Origin: Deltaproteobacteria bacterium
GTDB taxonomy: Bacteria; Desulfobacterota; GWC2-55-46; DRQE01
DNA: 23,679 nt
Direction: 5' to 3'
NCBI GenBank assembly: GCA_030636245.1
Contig: DAOVXI010000006.1
Span: 1 to 23,679, forward strand
A model generated the notes under the pieces. That model searched no databases. It was not told where the DNA came from and was given only the letters and a program-made list of their open reading frames with translations. The position numbers and the translations under genes are program-made. Positions 7,697 through 13,736 of the stretch are shown piece by piece. The stretch's first letter is position 1. Each line of letters begins with the position of its first letter.

Positions 7697-8878
7697 ATGA
7701 GCGGACATGCACCAAAGGGTCACCCTCACGCGGTACCCGGAATGAAGGGCGGAGGCCCACACGGCGCGGAGCCGAAAGGCCCGAACGGAGAAAAAATATG
7801 GCTCCCGAGGCTTATTGCCTGGGAACTTACAAGGTCATGTAACCTGGACTGCATCCATTGCCGAGCGGCGGCAAGGTTCGGCCCCTATCCAAATGAGCTT
7901 ACTACTGAAGAGTGCATGACCTTCATGGAAGACGTCGCAAGCTTTGCAAAACCTATTATGATCATGACCGGAGGCGAACCCATGCTCCGTGATGATATAT
8001 GGGATATCGCACAGTACGGAACGGACCTTGGGCTCAGGATGGTTATGGCCCCTTGCGGTTTTCTGGTTACCGAAGAAAGTGCGAAGAAAATGATGGAGGT
8101 CGGTATCCAGCGCATTAGTCTCTCAATAGACGGCGCTACCGAGAAGAGCCATGATGATTTTCGTCGTGTTCCCGGAGCCTTCAAAAGCGTTATGACGGCA
8201 ATTGAGAACTGCAACAAGGTTGGGCTGGAGTTTCAGGTCAACACCACCGTCAGTAAGCATAACCTTCATGAGCTTCCCAAAATACTGGACATGGTCATCA
8301 AGCTTGGTGCCAAGGCGCATCATCCGTTCCTGCTTGTCCCGACCGGAAGAGGCGAGAACATGAAGGACATGGAGATAAGCCCTGATGAGTATGAGAAGAC
8401 ACTTACATGGTTCTACGATATGCGTGATCAGGTGCCCATACAGTTCAAACCTACCTGCGCACCTCACTACTATAGGATATTCCGCCAGAAGGAACGTGAG
8501 AAGGGTATTAAGGTCACCCCGGAAACACACGGGATGGACGCGATGAGCAAGGGCTGCATGGGTGGACAATCATTTGCCTTCCTCTCTCACGTCGGCAAGG
8601 TCCAGATCTGCGGCTTCCTTGATGAGGAATGCGGCGACATACGTAAAGAGAAGTTCAGCCACATTTGGAATGACTCCAGTGTCTTTAAAGAGATGCGCGC
8701 GTGGGACGACTATAAAGGAAGATGCGGCTACTGTGAGTACCGCTCGGTCTGCGGGGGATGCAGGGCAAGGGCGTTTGCCTTCACCGGAGACTATATGGAT
8801 GAGGAACCCTTCTGCACCTATCAGCCAAGCGAAGAGGCCAAGGTTGCGCGTGATAAGAAAAAAGCAGCCAAGGGCTGA
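7697..8878 (+). CDS. ahbD: Radical SAM heme b synthase (Fe-coproporphyrin III decarboxylase)
   Basis: AhbD, 393 residues. It catalyses the last step of the siroheme-dependent heme pathway, decarboxylating two propionates of Fe-coproporphyrin III to vinyls in the cytosol without oxygen. Evidence: radical SAM motif TRSCNLDCIHC with Cys48, Cys52 and Cys55, the MTGGEPM segment, FLLVPTGRG, and a C-terminal SPASM/twitch-like cysteine set (KGCMGGQ, QICGFLDEECGD, GRCGYCEYRSVCGGCRARA, PFCTY) for auxiliary iron-sulfur ligation. The segments PRLIAWELTR and GDYMDEEPFCTY are as in AhbD rather than AhbC or NirJ. The first 31 residues are a His/Pro/Gly/Lys-rich tail (His4, 9, 11, 22) outside the catalytic fold, similar to the tail of the protein at 9063. 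AAAGGAGAGAGG precedes ATG 7697. Upstream AhbA, B and C are not in the window. Confidence 0.9.
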   Translation: MSGHAPKGHPHAVPGMKGGGPHGAEPKGPNGEKIWLPRLIAWELTRSCNLDCIHCRAAARFGPYPNELTTEECMTFMEDVASFAKPIMIMTGGEPMLRDDIWDIAQYGTDLGLRMVMAPCGFLVTEESAKKMMEVGIQRISLSIDGATEKSHDDFRRVPGAFKSVMTAIENCNKVGLEFQVNTTVSKHNLHELPKILDMVIKLGAKAHHPFLLVPTGRGENMKDMEISPDEYEKTLTWFYDMRDQVPIQFKPTCAPHYYRIFRQKEREKGIKVTPETHGMDAMSKGCMGGQSFAFLSHVGKVQICGFLDEECGDIRKEKFSHIWNDSSVFKEMRAWDDYKGRCGYCEYRSVCGGCRARAFAFTGDYMDEEPFCTYQPSEEAKVARDKKKAAKG

Positions 8879-8948
8879 TAGATATATAAGTAAATAGCGG
8901 CCCATGCCGCTTATAAATAGATTGTTTTTTTGATTGTTTTTCATAGAG

Positions 8949-8979
8949 AAGGGGGGCTTGTAATTAGGCCCCCCTTTTT
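8949..8979 (+). terminator. Intrinsic terminator after ahbD (first copy)
   Basis: AAGGGGGGC (8949-8957) pairs with GCCCCCCTT (8968-8976) around a 10-base loop, followed by five T. A strong rho-independent terminator for ahbD. Confidence 0.85.
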
Positions 8980-9040
8980 GTTTTATCAAACGGCTTTTGT
9001 CGGGAGGGGCTTGTAAAATAACCCCCCTTTTGTTTTAATT
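8951..9040 (+). repeat. Tandem 53-base imperfect direct repeat containing the two terminators
   Basis: The unit from the GGGG run through CTTGTAA, the C6 run and TTTTGTTTTA is present twice, at about 8951-8987 and 9004-9040, in phase at 53 bases. The loops differ (TTAGG against AATAA). The block fills most of the 184-base gap between ahbD and the next gene. I see no clear sigma70 promoter in it. Confidence 0.6.
9005..9031 (+). terminator. Second, degenerate terminator copy upstream of the ChdC-like gene
   Basis: AGGGG (9005-9009) can pair with CCCCT (9024-9028) and is followed by T. The GGGGCTTGTAA segment and the CCCCCCTTTTGTTTTA segment both repeat the first hairpin exactly 53 bases on, so this looks like a tandem duplication of the terminator with a decayed stem. 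Confidence 0.5.
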
Positions 9041-9062
9041 AAATCATTAAGGAGAATAGCAT

Positions 9063-9866
9063 ATGAATCCAGGACACCCACAGGGTGGACACCCAAAGGG
9101 CGAAGATAAAAAAGGCGGACACCCCGGCGGCGGTAAAGGCGGCCCCCCAATCGATATAGACACCGAGGCTTTAATTGACGTAAGGGAAAAGGGCGCCGAG
9201 AAGGACGGCGAGAGGCAGCACTGTGACAGACGTTTGTTTATGCAGCTAACGGCCTTCGGCAATGTAACTGATACGGATGCCCTCATCAAAGCTCTAAAGG
9301 AAAGCGGTATTGACTGCGCCATGTACGCGGACGTGAATGACCCAAAGGGTATCGGGCTTATAACCATGAGCGAGGAGCCGGGGTTTTTTGTTACCACCTT
9401 AAGGGATATCTTAAATAAAGCTCCATTCGATACACTTACTCAAAAGCACGAGTACACCATGATGGGACGCACATACGCCATCGGACATGAACAGAATCTT
9501 GAAGATTGGCTCGTTGAGCGTTCAAAGCGTGTAGCGACAAACGCTGATTGGCCATGGGCCCTTTGGTATCCACTAAGACGCAAAGGTGAGTTCGCGCTTC
9601 TTCCAAAAAGAGAACAGGGCATGATACTTATGGAGCATGGTGTTATAGGCAGGGCGTTTGGCGGCGCTGACCTTGGTCACGATATACGTCTTACATGTAA
9701 CGGACTCGACAAGAACGACAACGACTTTGTGATAGCGCTCATTGGAAAAGATCTTTTTCCGCTCTCAAAGCTGGTTGAGACAATGAGGGGTACGAAACAG
9801 ACCTCGACATATATTGAAGAGATGGGGCCGTTCTTTATAGGGCGTGCCATATATCAGAGTAAGTAG
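9063..9866 (+). CDS. Chlorite dismutase-family protein, probable coproheme decarboxylase (ChdC/HemQ-like)
   Basis: A 267-residue member of the chlorite dismutase/HemQ family. In the last half it shows WYPLRRKGEF (Tyr169, the position of the catalytic Tyr of ChdC in YPMDKRR-type motifs), then REQGMILMEHGVIGR with His192 as the likely proximal heme ligand, and KLVETMR near the end. ChdC uses peroxide to decarboxylate Fe-coproporphyrin III to heme b, the same substrate and product as AhbD upstream. The distal residue is unclear: the segment GADLGHDIR is longer than in Firmicute HemQ and has no Gln where one is expected, so activity should be treated as probable only. Residues 1-29 form a His/Pro/Gly/Lys-rich tail (His5, 10, 20) like that of AhbD. 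AAGGAG (9049-9054) precedes ATG 9063. The next gene starts directly at the stop. Confidence 0.82.
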   Translation: MNPGHPQGGHPKGEDKKGGHPGGGKGGPPIDIDTEALIDVREKGAEKDGERQHCDRRLFMQLTAFGNVTDTDALIKALKESGIDCAMYADVNDPKGIGLITMSEEPGFFVTTLRDILNKAPFDTLTQKHEYTMMGRTYAIGHEQNLEDWLVERSKRVATNADWPWALWYPLRRKGEFALLPKREQGMILMEHGVIGRAFGGADLGHDIRLTCNGLDKNDNDFVIALIGKDLFPLSKLVETMRGTKQTSTYIEEMGPFFIGRAIYQSK

Positions 9867-10079
9867 ATGAGCACGGAAACTAAGATAGAAAAGAAGCTGA
9901 GCTATAAGGTCGTTGAGCTCAGCTCTGTTACTGATGAGGATCTGACCGATACCATTAATTCTATGGTTACCGAGGGCTGGAACTTTGATGGTATTAACTT
10001 TGCCATGAGGGAAAGCTCCAAGCGGCCTGCCATGGCCTTTGTTATTTTTACCAGAACTGATGTTGAGGAGGGGCAATAG
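9867..10079 (+). CDS. Small DUF4177-like protein
   Basis: A soluble protein of 70 residues. It begins with a charged stretch and then has a beta-alpha-beta pattern: YKVVELSSV, a helix with TDTINSMVTEGW, then MAFVIFTR. That is the layout of small DUF4177 proteins (strand, helix ending in EGW, strand). Its ATG follows the TAG of the ChdC-like gene with no spacer and there is no good ribosome binding site, so translation is probably coupled. Function is unknown. Position suggests a link to the ChdC-like protein or the RDD protein, but that is inference from order only. Confidence 0.7.
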   Translation: MSTETKIEKKLSYKVVELSSVTDEDLTDTINSMVTEGWNFDGINFAMRESSKRPAMAFVIFTRTDVEEGQ

Positions 10080-10081
10080 CG

Positions 10082-10561
10082 ATGACAGATGAGCTGGAGA
10101 TAAAGGACCTTAAGAACCCGGGATTTCCAAAGCCGCCTCTTATTGAGCGCGGTGTGGCAAGGCTTGTTGATTTTATTATCGCCGGTTTACTCTTCTTTTT
10201 GTCTCAGCCGGTCGGACCCGTCGCGGCTATCGTATATCTTCTTATAGCGGATGGTATTAAGGGCGGTAGTTTTGGGAAGAGGTTCACAGGGCTTAAGGTC
10301 GTGAGTGTTGTCCGTGAGGGCGAGATCTGTGACCTTAGAGAGAGTTTTTTAAGGAACGCTATCTTTGCCGTAATCGTCTTGGCCTATATAGTTGTAGGGA
10401 TAGTGCCATACGTTGGGAAGTTCGTTGTGCTTATCGCGGGGATAGCCGTTGTTGTTATGGAAGCGGTAATGTCCGTAAATGATGAAAGTGGTTTTCGTTT
10501 CGGCGACAAGATATCCGGAACCATGACCACAACAAAGGATGCCTCTTTGGATACGGAGTAG
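10082..10561 (+). CDS. RDD-family membrane protein
   Basis: A small integral membrane protein of 159 residues. The RDD signature is visible: an Arg and an Asp in the first helix (RGVARLVDFIIAGLLF, about residues 24-39), an aromatic/Gly-rich turn with GGSFGKRFTGLKVV (about 60-73), and two or three further helices (about 98-135). RDD proteins have no single agreed function. Some are Na+(Li+)/H+ antiporters and many sit near other membrane or maturation genes. GAGGAGGGG lies within the preceding gene's end, about 8 bases before ATG 10082, and only two bases separate the genes. It is the last gene of the unit and is followed by a strong terminator. Confidence 0.82.
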   Translation: MTDELEIKDLKNPGFPKPPLIERGVARLVDFIIAGLLFFLSQPVGPVAAIVYLLIADGIKGGSFGKRFTGLKVVSVVREGEICDLRESFLRNAIFAVIVLAYIVVGIVPYVGKFVVLIAGIAVVVMEAVMSVNDESGFRFGDKISGTMTTTKDASLDTE

Positions 10562-10578
10562 AGGTTGATAATTTTAAT

Positions 10579-10615
10579 AAAAAAGCCGGCATCTTTTAGG
10601 GTGCCGGCTTTTTTT
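10579..10615 (+). terminator. Strong intrinsic terminator ending the heme region
   Basis: A run of A plus GCCGGCA (10579-10591) pairs perfectly with TGCCGGC plus T (10602-10614) around a 10-base loop, then T. The stem would also work on the other strand, but only the plus strand has a gene running into it. Confidence 0.9.
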
Positions 10616-10731
10616 ATTGATTAAATCTTTCTTTTTAAGTCATATTTTTGTCGGTCTTATAGTTGTCGTTTAAGGGTGTTTTTTTGCCTGAGGTTAAAGG
10701 AAAACCATATTAAAAACAGGGCCGTATAATA

Positions 10732-10760
10732 TTGACTGTTTTGCCAGAGCGTGCTAAAAT
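10732..10760 (+). promoter_or_regulatory. Sigma70-like promoter of the dab operon
   Basis: TTGACT (10732-10737), a 17-base spacer and TAAAAT (10755-10760), each 5/6 to consensus. Start predicted near 10767, leaving a leader of about 24 bases that holds AAGGGG (10777-10782) before GTG 10791. The remaining 10616-10731 is AT-rich with no gene. Confidence 0.65.
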
Positions 10761-10790
10761 TCCCAATCAAAATAATAAGGGGTCAACGCT

Positions 10791-12530
10791 GTGTTACTTT
10801 ATAATCCCGTATTAATAATAATAGCTCCGCTTTTAAGTGCATTAATTAACGCTTTACTGGGAAAAAGTCAGGGTAAAATTGTTTTTCGTTTAGGGCTGGC
10901 ACTTCATGTTGTAGCGGTTATCGTTGCATTACAGATCATCTATAAGGTTGTTACTGTTGGCCCGCAGACTATAGACCTTTCATTTCTATTGGGATCCGGT
11001 AGCGGTCTCTTTAACCTGGTTTTCTATATTGATCGTCTGGCTGCGGTCATGATGGTCCTCATATCTATCATAACAGCGACTATATTTATTTTTTCCATGA
11101 ACTATATGAGGGAGGAGTCTGACTATCCCAAGTTCAATGTTCTGCTGAGCTTTACGACAGCGATACTTTTCTGTATGGTCTCAAGCCCCAACCTGCTTTT
11201 GATATTCATATTTTGGCAACTTATGAGCTTTATGCTCTACCTTCTTTCATATCAGTACACCGATCATGCGACCATGAAGGGCGCCTTTAAGACCTTTATG
11301 ACTTTAAGGTTTGGAGATATCGCGTTCCTGGCCGGAATCGCTTTAGCATATAATATATACGGTACGTTGGAGTTAAAGGAAATCTTTAGTCAGGTTCCCG
11401 GAATCACAACTACCTATTCGCTGGGGCCGTGGTTTACGATCCATGCCAATACCGCGATAACGCTTTTGATATTCGTCGGAGCCATGAGTAAATCCGCACA
11501 GTTCCCGCTCCATATATGGGTTCGTGATGCGCTTTATGCACCGACGCCCATGCACGCGCTGCTTCATGCCGGAATAATAAATGCAGGAGGGTTTTTGATA
11601 AACCGTCTTGCACCTCTTTACGGAAGTAGTCCCGCCACACTGCATGTTGTCCTGGTAATAGGGCTGCTTACCGTTATTATAGGTTCATCGATGATGCTTG
11701 TGCAGAATAATATAAAAAGGACGCTCGGTTATTCTACGATAGGGCAGATGGGTTTTATGATCCTCGAGTGCGGTGTTGGTGCTTTTGCCCTGGCGATATT
11801 CCATCTCATTGCTCACGGACTTTTTAAGGCAACTATATTCCTTAACTGTGGCAACATTATTCATAAGGCGAGACTTGAGCCAAAGTTTCCTTACTTGACA
11901 GCTAAAGATAAGGACCCCGAACTGGAGAGCGAAGAGGATGGCTTCTCGTTCCTTACGTGGCTAACCGGTTTTGTTTTGTCACTTGTTCTTCCCCTCGTTA
12001 TCCTCCTTGTGGCCCATGGAGCACTCAGGTTACCTTTAATGGAGTCTCAGGGTGCGCTTGTTTTTCTGTTCTTCAGCTGGGTTACTTCGTCTCGGGCGAT
12101 CATGGCAATATATAAGGCACAGACAGACACATCTTTCAGTATATCGATAAAGCTTTCTATACTTATGTTCATTACTTTGGTCGTTATTGTCTTTGTATAC
12201 CTTTTTGCAGTAGAGAGTTTCACCTACTTCTTATACCCGGATCATAATGAGGTCGCGGCGTACTTCCACGCAGCCTCTTTGCCGTCGTTCGTCTTTGATA
12301 CTCTTATTGTAGCGGTCTTGTTCTATGTGGTCTTTAAATGGTCGCTGAACTATCTGAGGGCTCATGGCAGAAAGGCGAAGTGGCCTTCATGGGTCAGTGA
12401 ATTCAGGGCCAAACTTTACATACTTTTGGTCAACAAAACCTATACGGATAATATATATGCCTGGCTACATCACAGGATAATAAGATTTGCTAATTTGATA
12501 GAGAAGAGGTACTTACGGTTTCTTCCATAA
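10791..12530 (+). CDS. dabB: NuoL-like ion-translocating subunit of the inorganic carbon transporter
   Basis: A 579-residue polytopic protein of the complex I/Mrp antiporter family (Proton_antipo_M). It has about 14 hydrophobic segments. The core motifs are MSKSAQFPLHIWVRDALYAP, PMHALLHAGIINAGGF, the NNIKRTLGYSTIGQMGFM segment and a helix with HLIAHGLFKA, with the membrane Lys and His residues used in ion transfer. Followed by a DUF2309 gene, this is DabB rather than respiratory NuoL, and no other Nuo subunits are nearby. It is expected to couple an ion gradient (H+ or Na+) to CO2 hydration by DabA at the cytoplasmic face. GTG 10791 is the start, supported by AAGGGG 8 bases upstream. The next gene begins 18 bases after the stop. 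Confidence 0.88.
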   Translation: MLLYNPVLIIIAPLLSALINALLGKSQGKIVFRLGLALHVVAVIVALQIIYKVVTVGPQTIDLSFLLGSGSGLFNLVFYIDRLAAVMMVLISIITATIFIFSMNYMREESDYPKFNVLLSFTTAILFCMVSSPNLLLIFIFWQLMSFMLYLLSYQYTDHATMKGAFKTFMTLRFGDIAFLAGIALAYNIYGTLELKEIFSQVPGITTTYSLGPWFTIHANTAITLLIFVGAMSKSAQFPLHIWVRDALYAPTPMHALLHAGIINAGGFLINRLAPLYGSSPATLHVVLVIGLLTVIIGSSMMLVQNNIKRTLGYSTIGQMGFMILECGVGAFALAIFHLIAHGLFKATIFLNCGNIIHKARLEPKFPYLTAKDKDPELESEEDGFSFLTWLTGFVLSLVLPLVILLVAHGALRLPLMESQGALVFLFFSWVTSSRAIMAIYKAQTDTSFSISIKLSILMFITLVVIVFVYLFAVESFTYFLYPDHNEVAAYFHAASLPSFVFDTLIVAVLFYVVFKWSLNYLRAHGRKAKWPSWVSEFRAKLYILLVNKTYTDNIYAWLHHRIIRFANLIEKRYLRFLP

Positions 12531-12548
12531 CAGGTTTGCACAGCTATT

Positions 12549-13736
12549 ATGATGATATTAACAGAAAACCTTAACACACTACTTTCATGTATCTTGATCC
12601 TTACCGCTCTGGCATCCGTTTTGTCTTTAGGGGTAAAGGATCTTAGAGAGTCTATTGCAGTAATAGTGACCCTTATAATCGGTATCGGGTTTTTATCTGC
12701 AAGCTCAAAGACCGTATCGTCTGCTTTTCTTATTGCGGCACTACTTGTTTTTCTGGTGCTCATATTGCTTTATAAAAACAGTGCGTCTTCGAAGAATTTT
12801 TGGTGGGGCGTAGCGGTATTCTCTCTTTCTATAGTCGCTGCCGTTCTTTATGTCTTGACTGGGAATGTCACTCTGCTGTTTTTCTCTTTCATGGTTATGA
12901 TGCCTTTATTCCCGCTTCACGGAGGTTATGTTTCGATCCTGTCAGGCCTGCCGCTTTCCCTTTCGGCCTTTTTGTCCCTGCTTCTGCCTTTGATGGGGCT
13001 TTATGGGATTTTTTCAATGTCCATAAGCGAAGTGTTTGTTGTCAATAAGGATTCTTCCGCGGCCACATCGAACCTTTTGGTTGTATTTGCCACAGCGGGA
13101 GCTCTGTATGGTTCTTTAAAGGCTGTTATCCAAAAGAAAACACCGGAGTTTGCCGCATACGCCGGGTTGGCTCTTTACTCTATCTTATGGCTCGGGTTGG
13201 CTCTTAATGTCTTGGGTAGTACATCAATGTTTGTTTATGCGGTTTCGATAGGAATGGTAACCGCCGGGGTGCTTCTTATCTGGAGGGTCGTAACCGTTCG
13301 TTATGGAGATGTAAGGCTGGATACACTTATAACCAGAATAGGCGGACTTTCAAAGCCCATGCCGATCTTTGGTGTACTTGTCTTCTTCATTGCTTGGGCT
13401 GCGGTGGGTCTGCCTCCTTTCGGACTCTTTGCCGGCTTTATAGAGGTTTTGATGGGCATGTCGGCAAAGCTGTCGTGGCATACCTTTGTTGTCCTTTTTA
13501 CGTGGCTAATGGCATCCTGGTACTTCATCATGTTTCTGCAAAAGGTGCTGTTTGGTCCTAAAAAACTTTCATTCGAATACAAAAGGCTTAAGTACAATGA
13601 GGGGATCTCTCTTGTTATAGTGCTTATTATACTGTTGATGCTAGGTGTGGGTATCATTAAGATGCCCAGTGACGGGGTTGTTCTGACAGGTAATGATAAA
13701 AATACCAAAACGGAAGTTATATCATGGGTAAAGTAA
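12549..13736 (+). CDS. Second, short NuoM-like antiporter subunit of the dab operon
   Basis: A 395-residue polytopic protein with about 11-12 hydrophobic segments. It resembles NuoM/NuoN: MPLFPLHGGYVSI recalls the PxFPFHxWLPDAH loop, SLKAVIQKKTPEFAAYAGL recalls the KRLIAYSS helix turn, and GLPPFGLFAGFIEV recalls the conserved GLPPFAGF loop near the C terminus. It is about 100 residues shorter than NuoM, lacks the HGLFKA element, and the loop has lost the usual acidic/His residues. It may therefore be a structural or partly degenerate channel subunit. The start is ATG 12549 or 12552 with a weak ribosome binding site. The 3' end overlaps dabA by 13 bases, so the products are probably made together. 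Two-gene dab operons lack it. Confidence 0.78.
   Translation: MMILTENLNTLLSCILILTALASVLSLGVKDLRESIAVIVTLIIGIGFLSASSKTVSSAFLIAALLVFLVLILLYKNSASSKNFWWGVAVFSLSIVAAVLYVLTGNVTLLFFSFMVMMPLFPLHGGYVSILSGLPLSLSAFLSLLLPLMGLYGIFSMSISEVFVVNKDSSAATSNLLVVFATAGALYGSLKAVIQKKTPEFAAYAGLALYSILWLGLALNVLGSTSMFVYAVSIGMVTAGVLLIWRVVTVRYGDVRLDTLITRIGGLSKPMPIFGVLVFFIAWAAVGLPPFGLFAGFIEVLMGMSAKLSWHTFVVLFTWLMASWYFIMFLQKVLFGPKKLSFEYKRLKYNEGISLVIVLIILLMLGVGIIKMPSDGVVLTGNDKNTKTEVISWVK
13712..13716 (+). promoter_or_regulatory. Ribosome binding site for dabA inside the previous gene
   Basis: GGAAG lies 7 bases before ATG 13724, within the end of the NuoM-like frame. It supports a start that overlaps that gene by 13 bases rather than the later in-frame ATG at codon 15. 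Confidence 0.5.

Noticed and set aside
7697..8878. AhbC, NirJ or a peptide-maturing SPASM enzyme
   Set aside because: The N-terminal and cysteine segments match AhbD, there is no precursor peptide gene nearby, and the neighbours are tetrapyrrole genes.
8570..8989. A 139-residue open frame on the minus strand
   Set aside because: It lies antisense to the conserved C-terminal cysteine region of ahbD and starts inside the terminator hairpin. No family resemblance and no ribosome binding site.
9063..9866. A true chlorite-detoxifying chlorite dismutase
   Set aside because: The YPLRRK and EHGVIGR pattern and the heme-synthesis neighbours fit ChdC/HemQ better, and there is no perchlorate or chlorate reduction gene nearby.
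10791..13736. Part of a respiratory complex I or an Mrp antiporter operon
   Set aside because: There are no NuoA-K or MrpB-G genes around, and the next gene is a DabA with a complete zinc site.
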